From Gnetum montanum (Eukaryota; Streptophyta; Gnetopsida; Gnetales; Gnetaceae): a stretch of DNA of 64,000 bases. The notes under the pieces are model-generated. The model was not told the origin of the DNA. It searched no databases and worked only from the letters and a program-made list of their open reading frames with translations. The stretch lies in the NCBI GenBank assembly GCA_015680685.1, contig MNCI01020752.1, forward strand, positions 71,711 through 135,710, read 5' to 3'. Below are positions 22,575 to 36,180 of the stretch, one piece after another. How positions within the stretch are numbered: position 1 is the first letter of the stretch; each line of letters starts with the position of its first letter. The position numbers and the translations under genes are program-made.

Positions 22575-23830
22575 ACTAAAAAAGACTTTGTATGATCTCA
22601 AGTAGTCACCTAGAGTATGGTTTCAAAGAATCGATGACTCTCTACTAAGAAAATAGTACTCACATTACATATTTGAATCTACACTCTACTACAAGCATGA
22701 CAAAAATGGTTTTAACATCATATTTATATATGTGGATTATGTAGTTTTTGTAGTCATAAATAAATAATTGCTTAAGGATTTTAAAAAGATCATGAAGATA
22801 AAATTTCAAATGAAATATCTTGGAGACTTTAATATTTCCTATGTATTCAAGTTGAATAAGAAAAGGAGGAAATCAAAATACATTAAATTAAGTATGTAAC
22901 ATTTTTTTTTGAATAATACAACATCAGAGAAGAGTTAAAAAACTATTCATTATCACATAGTTTCAAACAAGAAAAATAATGATAATACTCCATTAATTGA
23001 TGTAATCAAGTATAGTAGCATAATTGAATATATAAGATTCCTATGACATACTAGGCTTGATTTAGGGTACATAACTTTATTTCTATCTCATTTTATGGAA
23101 GAACCAAGAATACATGCCTCAATGAATTAATTCATGCATTGAAATACATAAAATAAACTAAAGACTATGGTCTAAAATATACAAAAGGAGATGAAATATT
23201 TTATGCATATTTAGAACCAAGAAGGTGATATCTAAAGGCACTAATTCATAATTAGAGATATGTAAAACAAAGTGAAGACTATGACTTAAAATACATAAAA
23301 AGAGATATAAGATTATATGCATATTCAAATGTTGATTGGGGAGGAGATAATAGTAACATAAAGTCAACATTAGAAGCCATCATTTTTCATACAAAGAACA
23401 CTATATATTGGAAATCCAAGAAACAAACATTAGTGAGTTTATCTTCTTATGAAGTAGAATTTATAGCCATATTGAGTATATATAACAAATTACTTTGGAT
23501 AAAATAACTCATGACTCATCTTGGTTTCTATATGAAGATTTCCATGATACTATATTGTGATAATAGCTCAACCATTTAATTGCAAATGTGCATGTTCTAC
23601 ATAAAAAAAAAACACATTGATATTGAGGACTATTTTATAAAACAAGAAGTGAAAGAAGGTACTATAATATTCATTCATATGGATTCAAATAACCAGTTAT
23701 CTCATTTATTGAAAAAAAAAAACTCTTTTTCATTATAGGAATAAGTACCTTTGCCATATTATAAACATCATGAAGACTTCAGGTACAAGAAAAGAATAAA
23801 AAAAAACACTTGCATTCTAACCTAAAGAAG
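22575..23830 (+). pseudogene. Copia RT and RNase H relic D
   Basis: The plus strand reads 'LKKTLYDLK-SPRVWFQRIDD' from 22575, 'TLYYKHDKNGF' near 22690, and the catalytic box as YVDY at 22731-22742 (second aspartate lost), then the 'KDFKKIMKIKFQMKYLG' segment. RNase H follows with 'NKQTLVSLSSYEVEFIA' (about 23423-23470) and 'ILYCDNSSTI' (about 23550). A tandem duplication of about 110 bp splits the connection region. The polypurine tract AAAGAAGGGAC ends at 23834. Upstream Pol and gag are absent. Confidence 0.75.
23146..23325 (+). repeat. Tandem duplication inside relic D
   Basis: The block 'AAGACTATGGTCTAAAATATAC...' (about 23160-23213) recurs at about 23273-23325 ('AAGACTATGACTTAAAATACAT...') with roughly a 112-bp period. 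Each copy encodes the same Pol segment (Y-x-L-K-Y, then an AY segment), so one copy is surplus to the normal protein. Confidence 0.6.
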
Positions 23831-23834
23831 GGAC

Positions 23835-24193
23835 TATTAAAAGTAGTTTATAATACAAGTAACTTCTTAGCATATCTTTTAATTTAGAAACTAAATCCAT
23901 ATACTCTATTTTTTCTATTCTAAAAATAAAGAGACAAAAATTAAATTCCATATCTTATGAATTAATGGGTAGATTTACTTGTTTTTATCCTAATTCATCA
24001 TTATTTTTTATAATTTGTTTATTTTATTCTTTGGAGAATGACTTTTCAATATCTCATAGTATGGCCCCAATTATTTTCCATAAATATCAAGGTCATACCC
24101 TAATGTAATGCTTTTGCAATTCAAGAATAAATATTGAGTATGAAGTTTCTTGTAGCATATCAATTCTTATTTATCTTTTATTCCTTCTTAACA
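23835..24193 (+). repeat. Probable 3' LTR of relic D
   Basis: Starts right after the polypurine tract and ends TTCTTAACA. It contains TATA-like and AATAAA signals (about 24125-24135). TG is TA at its start. The ends are inferred from position; no partner LTR is present. Confidence 0.4.
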
Positions 24194-25250
24194 CTTATTA
24201 CTACACTTATTCTATAATTTAACGCTATTATTTTATCAAATCTCAACACTCATTAATTTTATCAAATCTTCATTAAATTCACTAGGTCTAATGATCATTA
24301 TTTTATCAATTCTATCAAGATTAATCAACATTTGCATTCAACACATTTTAATTCCATTTTAAAATTTTTGTATTAAGAAGATCAAAGGTGATCACTATTC
24401 CATATAATAATTTCGTTATAATTACCATTTAATTTACTCAAATTGATATTTAAGATTCATTAACTTTTATTGATTATACTAGGATTTTAGACCATATAAA
24501 ATTTCAAATTTCAAAATTGTCAAAATTCATGCTTTTTGGTCTCATCATAGCCAATGGTTAAGTTGTGGTAACCTTAAATATTTACTATGAACTTACCATG
24601 ATCCATGGTCACTAATTATCAACCATTTGTTAACCATGATCCATGGCTAGCAATTCTATCTAACCCATGACTTGCGGTCACTCACAGCAACTCTTGATCT
24701 TCATAATCAATTATGCAAAAGCTCCATGACTCTTGGGAATTTTGTAGTTATTCCCTACCATTATTAGTTTAAATATTTTCTGTGTTTCATTAAACCACAA
24801 ACCATGGTGCCCTCTTGGTTACTTCATGAAATTCTTATTTTATATTTTCTCTCTATTTTGCCATACCATATCTTGTCGTTTGATTGTGATCAAAAGATCA
24901 TGACTCATTATGAGTTACATTTTCATCATTTTTCATACATTTTTATTAGAACTTTGAATTCAATGTATTTGAAGGTTATAAATGAATCATCTACACCTTA
25001 GTAAATCCTTTTTATCATCAATATACAAAGCATCGTGTTCCATTCTAATGTATTTCTTTATAACAAAGTTGATTAGTTATCTTATGTGAATTATCGTAGT
25101 TATATATTTGGATATGAATAATATACATTAAGGTTGATAATATTTCTTATTTATTAATAGTTGTGCCATCATATCTGAGATATATTATTTGAAATAATAT
25201 TTTTGATCTCCTTCTTATTTCTCTAATGTGTACACCATCACCATAAACTC
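24194..25250. other. Unassigned AT-rich stretch
   Basis: No coding or RNA signal. It holds two copies of CCATGATCCATGG (24596-24608 and 24634-24646) in a CCATGG-rich patch. Probably decayed repeat. Confidence 0.4.
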
Positions 25251-25255
25251 CTTTT

Positions 25256-25746
25256 TGTGTAGTTTTATGGGGTTGATACAATCACAAGATTTGAGAACCT
25301 AATAAATAGTTATGGTAATACTACATAATGTTTATGATTAATAATTAAAGAGTCTATATGAATGCCATGAAATATAGTTGACTATATGAAGGGATAAAAT
25401 TGTTAAGAATAAAAAGTTATTTAAGATGTAGATTAAATCCACATTTAGACTTCATCTTGGTTGTACTTCATATTTTAGTAGAAATTTGCTTATGATTTCT
25501 TATAAGCATTTATAGATTTAGTATAACCGTTATGTCAATTAGAAAATAACTCATCTATTTATTTAACACTAAATAACTAATAATTAACATAGCTAATTAA
25601 CTAACTATAAACATAGTATTCCATAGTGATAGTGACTTCATTGTGGAGAGGACAACACCATGACAGTGTCACCATATCACTATGATGGTGAACTTCATAT
25701 AGATAGCTAAAATGTTAAGCTTAATAAATATATCAAATCCTTAACA
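25256..25746 (-). repeat. 3' LTR of element E
   Basis: 491 bp. The plus strand runs TGTGTAG to CCTTAACA. Around 25620-25690 it has imperfect inverted repeats of CACCATGATGGTG type. Confidence 0.7.
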
Positions 25747-26643
25747 TCACTCCTTAAGCTTAACATTTAAACAATTTAGTTTTCTTTCCTACATATGTAA
25801 TATTTATATAATTATAAAGTTAAGTGGTTAAGAAAATATATACAATTACATAAACTTTATTCATAATACCATTTCATAAAATCAAGATTTTAATTCATAT
25901 CCAATAGTTGTAAAGTAATTTTTTCCAAAGAAAAATTCCTATTAAAGATTATTTAAATAGGAAACTATTTGGTATAAGAGATGAACACATATCATTGGTT
26001 TAGTAAAGCAAGATAAATAGATTAAAGGTGGTGGTGATCATTTATTTCTTAATAAACATGTCATATTATAGATTATTTTGGCTTTAAATATTTCCTTGAA
26101 ATGATAGAAGAAATTTCTAGATATATTAGAGGCATTATCACTTTCAAAATATGCTATAGTGAGCCAACATTTCTAAGTATTTATAGGTACCAATTAAGGT
26201 TTGGGCAATATCAAGAATAACAATCTAATTTCAAGATTAGGTCACATGTATTCATAAAAGGCTTCAAATAATTCAGCAATAGTAATCATCATTGGTTCAA
26301 GTAACCACAAAATATTATAATTAACTTACATGACCCAAGCATCGGTTTCCAATTCTCAAGATAATATAAGAGAAAAAATGGAATATTCTTAATTAAATAT
26401 ATAACATGCCTATAGAATATATTCTTACATTATTCTAAAAATCATACAATAATATAAAAATATTAAATATTAAATAAATATAAATTACTAAGAATGGACC
26501 ACTATCATCCTCCAACATGTCTTTCAGAAAAATCACCGAGCATAACCAAGTATTAGGAAATAATAAGTAAAACCATAAAATAATTGTAATGTAGATACAC
26601 TCTAAGATATGCAATCAAATTAGAACTTTATAGCTTAACATTT

Positions 26644-26710
26644 CCCACTAGAATTAAACCCATGACTTAGAGATTTTAAATCAAGAGTCTTACAACTAGG
26701 CTAACACCTC
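26644..26710 (-). repeat. tRNA-derived SINE head in element E
   Basis: The minus strand has box A-like 'TAGCCTAGTTGTAAGACTC' and box B-like 'GGGTTTAATTCTAGTGGG' with tRNA-like spacing, as in plant tRNA-derived SINEs. An (ATA)n run at 26740-26763 lies on its upstream side. It is too degenerate for a tRNA gene. Confidence 0.5.
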
Positions 26711-27856
26711 ATTATTGAAATAATAATTAAAAAATAAAATATAATAATAATAATAATAATAATTTCAAAATATATAACAAAATAAAATTTTGATGTTCAA
26801 ACCTCGAAAAGAATGTCACCAAGATATAATAAAGCATATATAATTACCAAGATATTTTAGGGTTAAATAACATCAGTAAATAAGGGGTTGTTGCAAGATA
26901 TTATACATAAGCTTATAAGAAAATATAGCATGATATATCAATCATAAATAAAATACTAATATATGACAAGTGCAAGTAACAAGGAGCCAAGGATCCAACT
27001 ATAGGCATATAAACAATATCATTAAATCCAAGATCATTGAATCCAAGAGATCTCAAGTTCTATTCTTAATAAGTAGAAACAAATATGATATTAGAATATA
27101 CTAGTATAAGCCACTAGCAAAGAAAAATATAATATTAGACTATGTTATATTAAAATACATCTTATGCTAATACATCTTTCTTAGGGAAAAAAACCTGAAA
27201 TCCTAGGTGTGAAACACCAAGGTGATACATTGGCATTGCTTAACTCATGCTTAATTATTTAAAGGTGGATTCGTAAACATCATTAAATTGCACTTGTAGC
27301 AAAAATGGACATGTAGATTATATAATAGATAGATCAATTTTAGACTTAATTATTAAATTCAAAATATATTTATAATAAAAGAAAAATTCATTAGTAACTA
27401 CATGTTCTTGAACGTGTAGTAACTTATTCATTGCATCTTCATGCCATTTCTTTTTGAATTTCCAACTAAGTCAACTATGCTTGCATTCATGATAATTTCT
27501 ATTAAAGAGAAGAAATCATTTCTTCTAAATTTTATTGTTAGAATCTAGCTTTGTATTCTTCACTATCAACTCCTAAACTTTGTTTACTTTACGATCTATA
27601 CTTGAAACTATAGTAAGTCTAACTTACTTGAGGCTTTGTGGTTCTTTAACTTATGCTTTAGCTAAATCTAATATATTGGACATATTATTTTGATACTTCT
27701 TGAATGATTTGGTATATTTTTCTTTATCTACATATGTATAGTATAAATTCTTCTTAAAAACCTTATTTGAAAAAAATATTTGTGAAGGTATCTTTATCTC
27801 TATGCCACAAATTGTCTAAAGCTTTTTCTTTGAACAAATAACACATGATAGCGTAA

Positions 27857-28412
27857 TTAAAAATTATTAAATTGAATAGAAAATTCATTTCTTACCATTA
27901 TAAAATGATCCTTAGCCAATGCTACAATATCTCTAGAAAATTTGGATCTTGCAATGGATGTAAAATTATCATCATCAATGCCTTCAATATCCTTACTTCT
28001 TGTTGTATTGTATAGAATTTTCTTAATCATATTATTGTTAACAATTATTTTGAAAAAGGCTATAGTTGAATCATATTGAGTAATTTTATTCTCAAATAAA
28101 TATTGGTTAAATATCATTTTCAGTGTAGAAGGTGAAAGATAATCATAGATAAGTAGTAACTACCCCTTATCCTAAATTTCATTTAATTATTTTACTAATA
28201 GAATATTAATAACTAAATGCTCTTCCTTTGAAAATTCTTGCAAAAATAACATTGACATCATATCTTTGTCCTTGTTCTTGAAAATTTGATAAAGTAGGAA
28301 GAAGATAGTCATATGAGATGTAGGACTTAGATATATAATAAAAACTCGGTAACTCATTCATCAACTTCTTTTTTAAGATAGACAAGTTATCAATGAGACT
28401 TGGTTCTTTCAT
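27857..28412 (-). pseudogene. Probable gag relic of element E
   Basis: Two open blocks, 28206-28412 (68 codons) and 27857-28117 (86 codons), lie in different frames on the minus strand. The first has a YDYLLPTLSNFQEQ stretch, resembling the copia Gag segment in which allowed hits are counted ('LP..Y..'). The second is Asn/Ile/Lys-rich with 'SKFSRDIVALAKDHF'. They sit about 0.8-1.4 kb after the primer site. No zinc knuckle is recognised. Confidence 0.35.
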
Positions 28413-29240
28413 TGTAGGTCAAAACAAACTTAGCAATAATCAAGAAATGGAATTTCTTCTATCATTGATGGAGAATTTGTAGACTATAATCTCTATCTAG
28501 CCTAAATAGGGCATTTTTAAATTTTAAATGAATACTCTCCTTATTGATGCTTGATAAGCTTGACTTCAATCATCTAGAGAATTGAAACATCTCCTCAAAT
28601 GATATTTAGAAAACATGATAATTTTTAAAGAAAAATATAAGAAATCACTTTTGCATTTTTCTAAATTGCCAAATAAAATAAAATTAGAAAATAAACCAAT
28701 CATTTCTTATTTTGTTGATAAAATTCTTAACCAATGTTGGATCTTTTCATACTACAAACTAAAAAAAAAAGTTAGTCTAGATAGATTCAATTCTATAGAG
28801 AAGGCTCATTTTGCTAACTCTAGCATCAATTTGATATCATAATTATGTTATTGAATGCTACACCTCAATAATAACTACAAAATATATTCATTTTTTATCA
28901 ACTGAAAATTAAAATCATGAAACATATTTAAAACTCCATCATAATGAGGCATCATTGCCAATTGCATTTTGATCCTCATGGTTGATAGCTCATTGACCAT
29001 AGAAGATGATCCTTCACTATGAGTTCTCAACTGCAATAGCAATAGAAAAGATAATGATTTTCATATTATTTTCTTTAAATATTAAAAAGAATTTAATTTG
29101 ATAATGCACTTTCTCTTTGAAGATGTACATGGTTGTGTTTTTTATTTTCCACTGTGACATTTTCTCAACTAGTTAGTAAATAAATTTTTGACTATCCTAG
29201 GATGATAAATTTCATCAACATGAATCTTACTCTAAAACCA

Positions 29241-29740
29241 TGTCAAGTTTTATATAATCAATTGAACCATAAGATTAAAGGAATTAGTAAATAGTTATGT
29301 TAATATTATTTAATGTTGATGATTAACAAGTGGACAATAATATTATAGGATGTATAAATACTATGAAATAGAGTTAAACATACGAAAGAACAAGATTGAT
29401 AAAAATAATAAGTTATTTCAGATGTAGATTAAATCCATTCTTAAACTTAGTCTTGGTTGTACTTCACATGGTATACATTTTCTTATGATTTCTTACTAGT
29501 ATTTATAGGTCTATTGTAATCTTCATATCAATTAGAAAATGACACAACCATTTATTTAACATTAAGTAAATAATAATTAACATAGACAATAAACTAACTG
29601 TAAACATATTATTCTATCATGGAGTTGACTCCATCATATGGAGGATACCACCATGATGGTGATACCACATCACCTTAATGATGACATTTATATAGATAGT
29701 TAAAATATTAAGCTTAATAAACACATCAAATCCTTAATAC
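29241..29740 (-). repeat. 5' LTR of element E
   Basis: 500 bp, pairing with 25256-25746 and sharing 'CTTGGTTGTACTTCA' and 'GATTTCTTA' blocks. The outer end is TATTAAGG rather than TGTTAAGG. Confidence 0.7.
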
Positions 29741-30754
29741 GTTTTCATTGTGGTGTATTATAATTTTGTACCAGTGATGCTCTTACTCATATAGTGGATA
29801 TATATAGGCCTTTTTGGTTATCAAATTATTTGAGTACAACTTCCAATGCATATTTTGGTGTAACAAACATGATATGTAAAGACATGGATTAATTTAGTGT
29901 TGATTGAATGGTAGTATTTATGAGTCTTTTCTTGAGAACTTCAAAATCCCTTTCAAATTCCTTTATCTAGATAAATATTTTCAACTTACATGAATACACA
30001 AATGTACTTTTGCAAGGAACTATTTGATAAGAGTATAATAATATAAACATAATATCTTATTTGGATCAATTTCTTCCATCTTTATTTTTCTTTTTTCTTT
30101 TTAATTTGTGCATATCATTTTCATATGCATCCCCATTGACATTTGATTGTATTGATAATTTGGATACTAGATTTTGAATAAAAGTTATCATTCAATAGTT
30201 AATAATTTTCAATAGCTATGAAAAATAGTCTAGCAGCTTCCTATGTTTACATGGTAAAATATATCTTATCAAAATATTTACATAAAGCATACATATAGTC
30301 CTCAATGATGTTGTATAAAAATCATAAACACTAAGAGTGGTAATAATATTATATATTATTCCATTCTTTTCATTGGTTTGTACCAAGCAAAATAGATTTT
30401 ATGGCATTTTAAATATTAGCAACTTTAATAGGATTTAAGGAATCAGGCTTTATCATTAGTTTAAATACAAACAATGTAATGCCAGTTTTTATTGTTTTTT
30501 TTTAAACATAAAAAATAAAAATAATGTTTTTTATAATATTTTAATTTTTAAGAGTCTATACATGAACAGTCTAATTTTATTATAAAGGTATGAACACAAC
30601 TATGAATTTGATGAGCACTATTAACTGTCAACCATTTATCGTAATTATGTTGTTTATATTTTTATTATGGAAATCATATAAAAATTTTAACTCATTTTCC
30701 TTTGAATTTACATATGTCTATACCAAAATAATTAATATTTAGTTCTAATGTATA
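29741..30754. other. Unassigned stretch between elements E and F
   Basis: AT-rich, with no open frame of note on either strand and no RNA signal. Homopolymer T runs near 30490-30550. Probably decayed repeat. Confidence 0.4.
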
Positions 30755-30759
30755 GTGAT

Positions 30760-31605
30760 TGATGAATCTTTAGATAGTTTTGTTAATGGGCATGTGTTGA
30801 TGTATCCCGACTGATGCATATGCATCGAGGCAATGTATTTCCTCACCTATAAATATGCAAGCACCACTACATATGAGGCTTCTTTTGGTTAGTTTAGTAG
30901 CTAGATTCTTGTAGTTGTATTTTGTGATATTAGAAAATAGTCAGTGAGTGCCTGCAGTGTGAATTTAAATTAGTTGTATGGTGTCTTATTTAAGTGGCAT
31001 TATACTTGGACACATTCCATGAATGACAATAACATCAAGATTGATTCATATTCATTGCAACACTTTGACCTAGAATAGATTTACTTTTAACGCAATTTAC
31101 TTCATATGTACTTAGTTAATATTTACATTTCCATGCACATTAATCAATTGGTAGAATGAGCATGGCTAGTTTGGAGGGTAAACACATGTTCACTTGGTAA
31201 TTCTAATAGTGGGATTGCTTGGTTCGCCCAATAGCATAATGCTTGGTAATCCCAATAGTGGATACATGGGTTCAAAACATGTACAAAAAGTTGGGAATAG
31301 ATAGTCATCACCCTTAGGCTATCTTAGAATTTATCTTCCTATTGGTTAATTAGATTAAATTATTAATTTCTATATTATTGTTAAGATTGGTTTAAGGCCA
31401 CAACAACATCAATGATCATATGCCTCACTTTAAACTAAATCATACATAACAAAGCTACCACTAGTCCAAGTGGGAAGATAGCATTTTGCAATCAATGCTT
31501 AACAATCTAGATGCCACACTAGTCCCATCCATGAAATTCAACTAAATCATGCATGAACCCTTATGATTTATATGGTTGGGCATAGGGGGTACCCATTACT
31601 CATGA
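30760..31605 (+). repeat. 5' LTR of element F
   Basis: 846 bp, TGATGAATC to CTCATGA (CA changed to GA). U3 carries ATGCAT-type palindromes (about 30812-30830). TATA at 30848-30855. It shares U5 and terminal blocks with element A. Confidence 0.8.
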
Positions 31606-31738
31606 ATGATGTTGTTGTACAGGATGCATACTAGTTATCTAGTTTGGCTATATTATAACAAATCTCTATAAAAGTATTAACGATTTATCCTTTAAAAAAT
31701 ATTAATATTTTAAGTTGCATGTGTTATCAAATAGAACC

Positions 31739-34140
31739 ATGTATTCTTCACATAGGGCCAATAATGCATCACATGATGAGGACACTAGTAAGAGAAATGG
31801 TAGGTTCTATACTAAAGAGAATTGGGGTGAACAACCTCAAGCAAGGATTTCATATGGTCATTTAGATTTTTACTACACTTAAAGACTACATTCAACTAAT
31901 GTAGAGAATCCTAGAGGAGATGGAATAAGTCCTAGAATAAGGAGGGACTCAAGGCCTAGGACCTCCTCTAAACCTAAAAAAGATATGTGAAGGGATAATG
32001 GGGGGAGACATAGGAGCCATGAAAATTCTCTAAGTTTCCCATCTTCCTCCTCTTCTTCAACGTTTAGTTTTGACAAGGATGAACATAGGTATAGAGATAG
32101 AGCTCAAGAAAGGGATCAAGATGAAGATAGAAATAGAATGCAAGGACAAGATGAAAGACATCAAATAAGCATAGATAAGATCATCACAATTAGATAACTA
32201 GAAATAGAGATTATCATTATAACATGTCTAATAAAAATGAACCCTTGTTGCCTACTAGGGGCATCACATAGATTAGGGAGACAATTCAAATACCTTAAAG
32301 GCATCAAAAGGAAAGCCATGTTAAATGGCTTGATATGTACAAAATTCCTAAATTTAAGGGAGGCTATAATTCTGATCCACAACATCATTTATTAGCCTTA
32401 CATGATTCCTACACCTTGCAAAAAATAAAACATTAGTGGAAAAAGCTTAATATCTTTCCTAGGACACTAATAGATGAAGTTGAAAGTTGGTATAGATCAT
32501 TAGAACTAGATTCAATCCATAAGTGGTCCACAATGTTGGAGCTCTTCAATTAAAAATACCAAACCTATGCAAGAGTGTCTAACCTAAAAAAAAATCCAAG
32601 GATGGAAGCAAGAAAAATATGACTCCTTGGATGTGGCCTTCGATATATACTATTCATTGCTACATAAATGTCTAGGCCATGATTTCTCTCAAAAAGAGCA
32701 ACTTTTCCACATCAGAGCTGGGCTTCATAATCAGATGAGGAAGACCCTTGGGATTTATGCCCAAGGTCTATTATTTAAATTGAAAGCCCATTAGACACAA
32801 AGGTTAGTTGAGTAGATGGAAAAAGAAGATGGAGAGCTATGTAAATGAGAGAATGTAGAAGAATATAACTGGGACCAAACTCTTTAAAAGAATGGGGTCT
32901 ATATCTATGATGAGGAAAAAGAGGTAGCTCTTAATGAGGTAATTTCACACAAACCTTGCCAATACAAAAGTCTATTGCTGAGCTTGAAGAAAGAATAAAT
33001 AAGATGTGGGAGTTTATGAATGAGAAAGTTACAACCTATGTGAAAATCATAGAGGAGTGGGTAACTCAAAAGGATCAAGTGGCCAAAACAAGAAGAAGAA
33101 AAAAGATCAAAGAAATAGGTAAGAACACTTATTAGAGAGAAAAAAAAGCTATAGTAGAAGAGGTTGTAGACTCAACCATAGAAGAGAATGATGGATGTGA
33201 CATTTGCCAATATGACCATCCAAAGCGATATTACCCAGTTATGTTACATCTACAAAAGTTTGGGGCTTTTGCTTTGAATCTGAAGTTCATGAAAAGGTAG
33301 ATGCCTAGGAAATTACCTTACTCACAAGGTAATTATAGATAGCCCTAAAACCAATTGTACTATTCTAGTGAGACTTCTTATTAGCCTCAAAACTACTATA
33401 AACTTCAGTGGAAAAATTCACAATCATGGGGGATGTCATCATCAAACAAGTAATACCCTTATTTCTAGCAAGAAATTTATGACTACTATGTTCAACAACC
33501 TATTTCTCCAAATGGTTCTACTTCCTCTACCTTGAATCACTAATATCACTCTTTCAATATCATCAACCTGAAACATCTCCTATGGGATCACCATCTCACA
33601 CCTCTTATCCTCTATCACATCCTCAATATTTTCATATTTCCCTCCACCATATATTTCCACCAAAAACACATTAAGGATTGGCATCACAACATCAATGGAA
33701 TAATGCCACTTTTGCTATGAAGATACATGTAAATTATAATGCTAGTAGATCTCAACCATAGTCTTGAAAATTTCTTTTCTTAAGGATAGTTCCCACACAT
33801 GAGCATAAAATGTGTAGACCTACTAGCTCATCAAAACTAGCACAAGGTCAATCTAGTGCAATAGCTTTCCTCATTAGAAAAATATCTCCTAATCATACAC
33901 AAAGGACAACAACCATCATAACTCCAACACAAGAGGTAAAGGATGAACCTATCATTGTAGAGAGAGAGAAAACTCCATGCATTACTAATAATGATATAGG
34001 GTGCAATTGTGGGCTACAAGTTTAAAATATTAACACAATCCCTATACCAGCCCACAACAAAGCTAAGGAACAAGTGTGTGAGTAGAACCAAGTATACATA
34101 ATAGTCACTAAACTAGAAGATATCTAGTGGCTTGAAAATG
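31739..34140 (+). pseudogene. gag relic of element F
   Basis: Begins at ATG 31739 (MYSSHRANNASHDEDT...), aligned with the gag of element A, including the serine run 'PSSSSSSTF' followed by 'FDKDEHRYRD' at about 32038-32100. The capsid block (about 32340-32570) keeps 'DPQHHLLAL' and the 'WYRSL' type motif. The knuckle starts near 33196 as CDICQYDH, but the last cysteine is tyrosine. A Gln/Tyr-rich tail runs to about 34140. Stops are frequent. Confidence 0.65.
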
Positions 34141-34491
34141 AGAGTACAGAACTATTTAAAAGATGCATGAAAATAATCAATCCACTTATTAGTTCTAGAC
34201 TTAAGGAAATGGACCAAATAGAGAACTTAAACATACAAATCTTACAATCTAATTATACATCAAAAGAAGATATTAGATAAGAAGACCTGAGAATTAAAAT
34301 AAAAAATCAAGAAGAATAAGAAAACACATTTGGACCCTCTAAAAAGGTAATACCTTCAAGTCTAGTTGAAGATATGTCTCTGAAATATTGACATGAAATT
34401 ATCACCAATGTTAGATGTGCTACCATATGAATGGTTAAACTAGTATAGATGTGAAGTCCACTTCTCGAATTCTCATTCATATGTTTTGTCA

Positions 34492-34507
34492 TGGGGGAGA
34501 TGCCCCA
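34492..34507 (+). other. G-tract hairpin of element F
   Basis: TGGGGGAGATGCCCCA forms a 5-bp stem and lies in the same place relative to gag as 4768-4784 in element A. Confidence 0.35.
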
Positions 34508-34509
34508 CC

Positions 34510-36150
34510 CTAAATCAAGAACTAATAAGTGGTTTTCACTTTTTTGTTATACAATTTTTTATCATTTTCCTATTTCTTACAAAATTTTCTAATTCTTCAT
34601 ATGTTTTTCATTTCTTGTTATTTTCTTTTCTTTATAATTTTCTCTTTTCTTGAGTCAATTTCTTTATGTTTTATGAAGGTATTCTATGTTTTGGTTAATA
34701 ATATTTCTAGTTATGATGTAGAAATCAACATTATGTGTTGGATTTTTCTGTTATGCTATCCAAATGATTGGGTAAATAATTGTGTAAAGCAGTGAGACCA
34801 CCTCATCCATCCCTCCAGGTCTCTAAGTAAAAGGTATTTATCATGAAAACAATATGGTTCTTCTTACGTGAAACTCAAATTAATTGATCATTGTGTCCAA
34901 AAGGAGGGAAAAACCAAGTGGGAATGTTAAAGGGTATGACCTCAAGGAAACTTTGTTGGGTTTTCTTCTTAACTTTATTCATGTGGTTTATGACTCCTCT
35001 AGAAACATATCATCACACTCCTATTGTCAATTAATAAATATGAAGCTTATCAACCAATAAATAGGAAGCTATTTCTTTGTATGGTGTGGTTACCATTAAT
35101 TTAGAAAAAAAAAACAATAATTGAAATTCAAAGAACATCCCTTAGACACAATAATGGGCTATAAGCACTGGTTATGTGGTTAGAAAGACATCTTACCCAT
35201 GCCTAGAGGCATCCATCTAACTAATGCCCTTTCTTCATTCTTTTCTTTTCTTCTCTTTTTTGAGTGATGATCATTTTTTAAAATTGTTTTGGACTCATGA
35301 TGGTTGGTAGGAAGGAACACTTTAATGCGAGGTCACTATTAATGGTATGAACTTTTTATAAAACTTGGATAGATAGGTATGATGATCATATTAATCACAA
35401 TTAACACAAAGAACTTATTGCATAAATGGTAAAGTAACTTACATCCAAATCTCTACAATTCCTTCTTATTCCATTAATTCACCTTACTACTGCATACAAT
35501 TACAAGCCTTTTGATTTTGTATAGTATAGTGCAACATCCTAACCAACGTAGTAGTGATTTGTTTGGAACAAAGGTATGATCTACATCCAACTTTGAAGGT
35601 TCCCATAGATATATATTGAAGTGGTTATGCAAGGGAATTATGGGAAGATCCTACTTTAGGAAGGATGCACTTGCATAACTTTTTTTGATCATGGCTTTGA
35701 ACCAAACCTCACATCCTCTAGAACACCATTGATAGATTCTCTAAATTGATGTATGATTTTGGGACTACTTCTCATCACTTTCAATTAATTTTTCTAAATT
35801 TTCTAATTCAATATCCTTCCAATTCAATATTTCTTGGCCATCTTTTACACTAGACCTTTGGTTTTAAGTGTTTGAAAACTTTTGCACTCCTAGAGTGATG
35901 CTCATTTATGATAGGAGCTAAGGATGTACATTTTGAAATTTTTGAAATTCTTCTAACATTCTATTTTCAAACATTATGGTAACTAATAGTAATTAATCCA
36001 AATAGTGTGAACAACTTGATGATTTTAGTTACCTCATAGCCTTGGGAATAGTACTTTCTCATCACCTTGTGATTAAATGCTAACATTTTTTTAAGATATG
36101 GTAACTAAGGGATTCAAAAAGGGTTAATTATTAAGGAAAGATTACTAAAA
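34510..36150 (+). other. Post-gag non-coding region of element F
   Basis: Related to 4790-6230 of element A in places. No pol motif. No counterpart of the internal TATA block of element A is seen (only 'ATTCAATATCC' repeats near 35808-35840). Confidence 0.45.
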
Positions 36151-36180
36151 CTAATGTGGATCCTTTGGTGATTGTAGGTG

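Larger units (their letters stand above)
25256..29740 (-). mobile_element. Ty1/copia-type element E
   Basis: LTR pair 25256-25746 and 29241-29740. iMet-like primer site at 29229-29240 (minus TGGTTTTAGAGT) and polypurine tract at plus 25747-25757. Flanks CTTTT and CGTTT match at 4 of 5 positions, an eroded target duplication. The interior is heavily decayed. Open minus-strand blocks at 28206-28412 and 27857-28117 fit a Gag position just after the primer site. No RT, integrase or RNase H motif could be recognised, so copia assignment rests on primer site, LTR size and layout. Confidence 0.7.
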
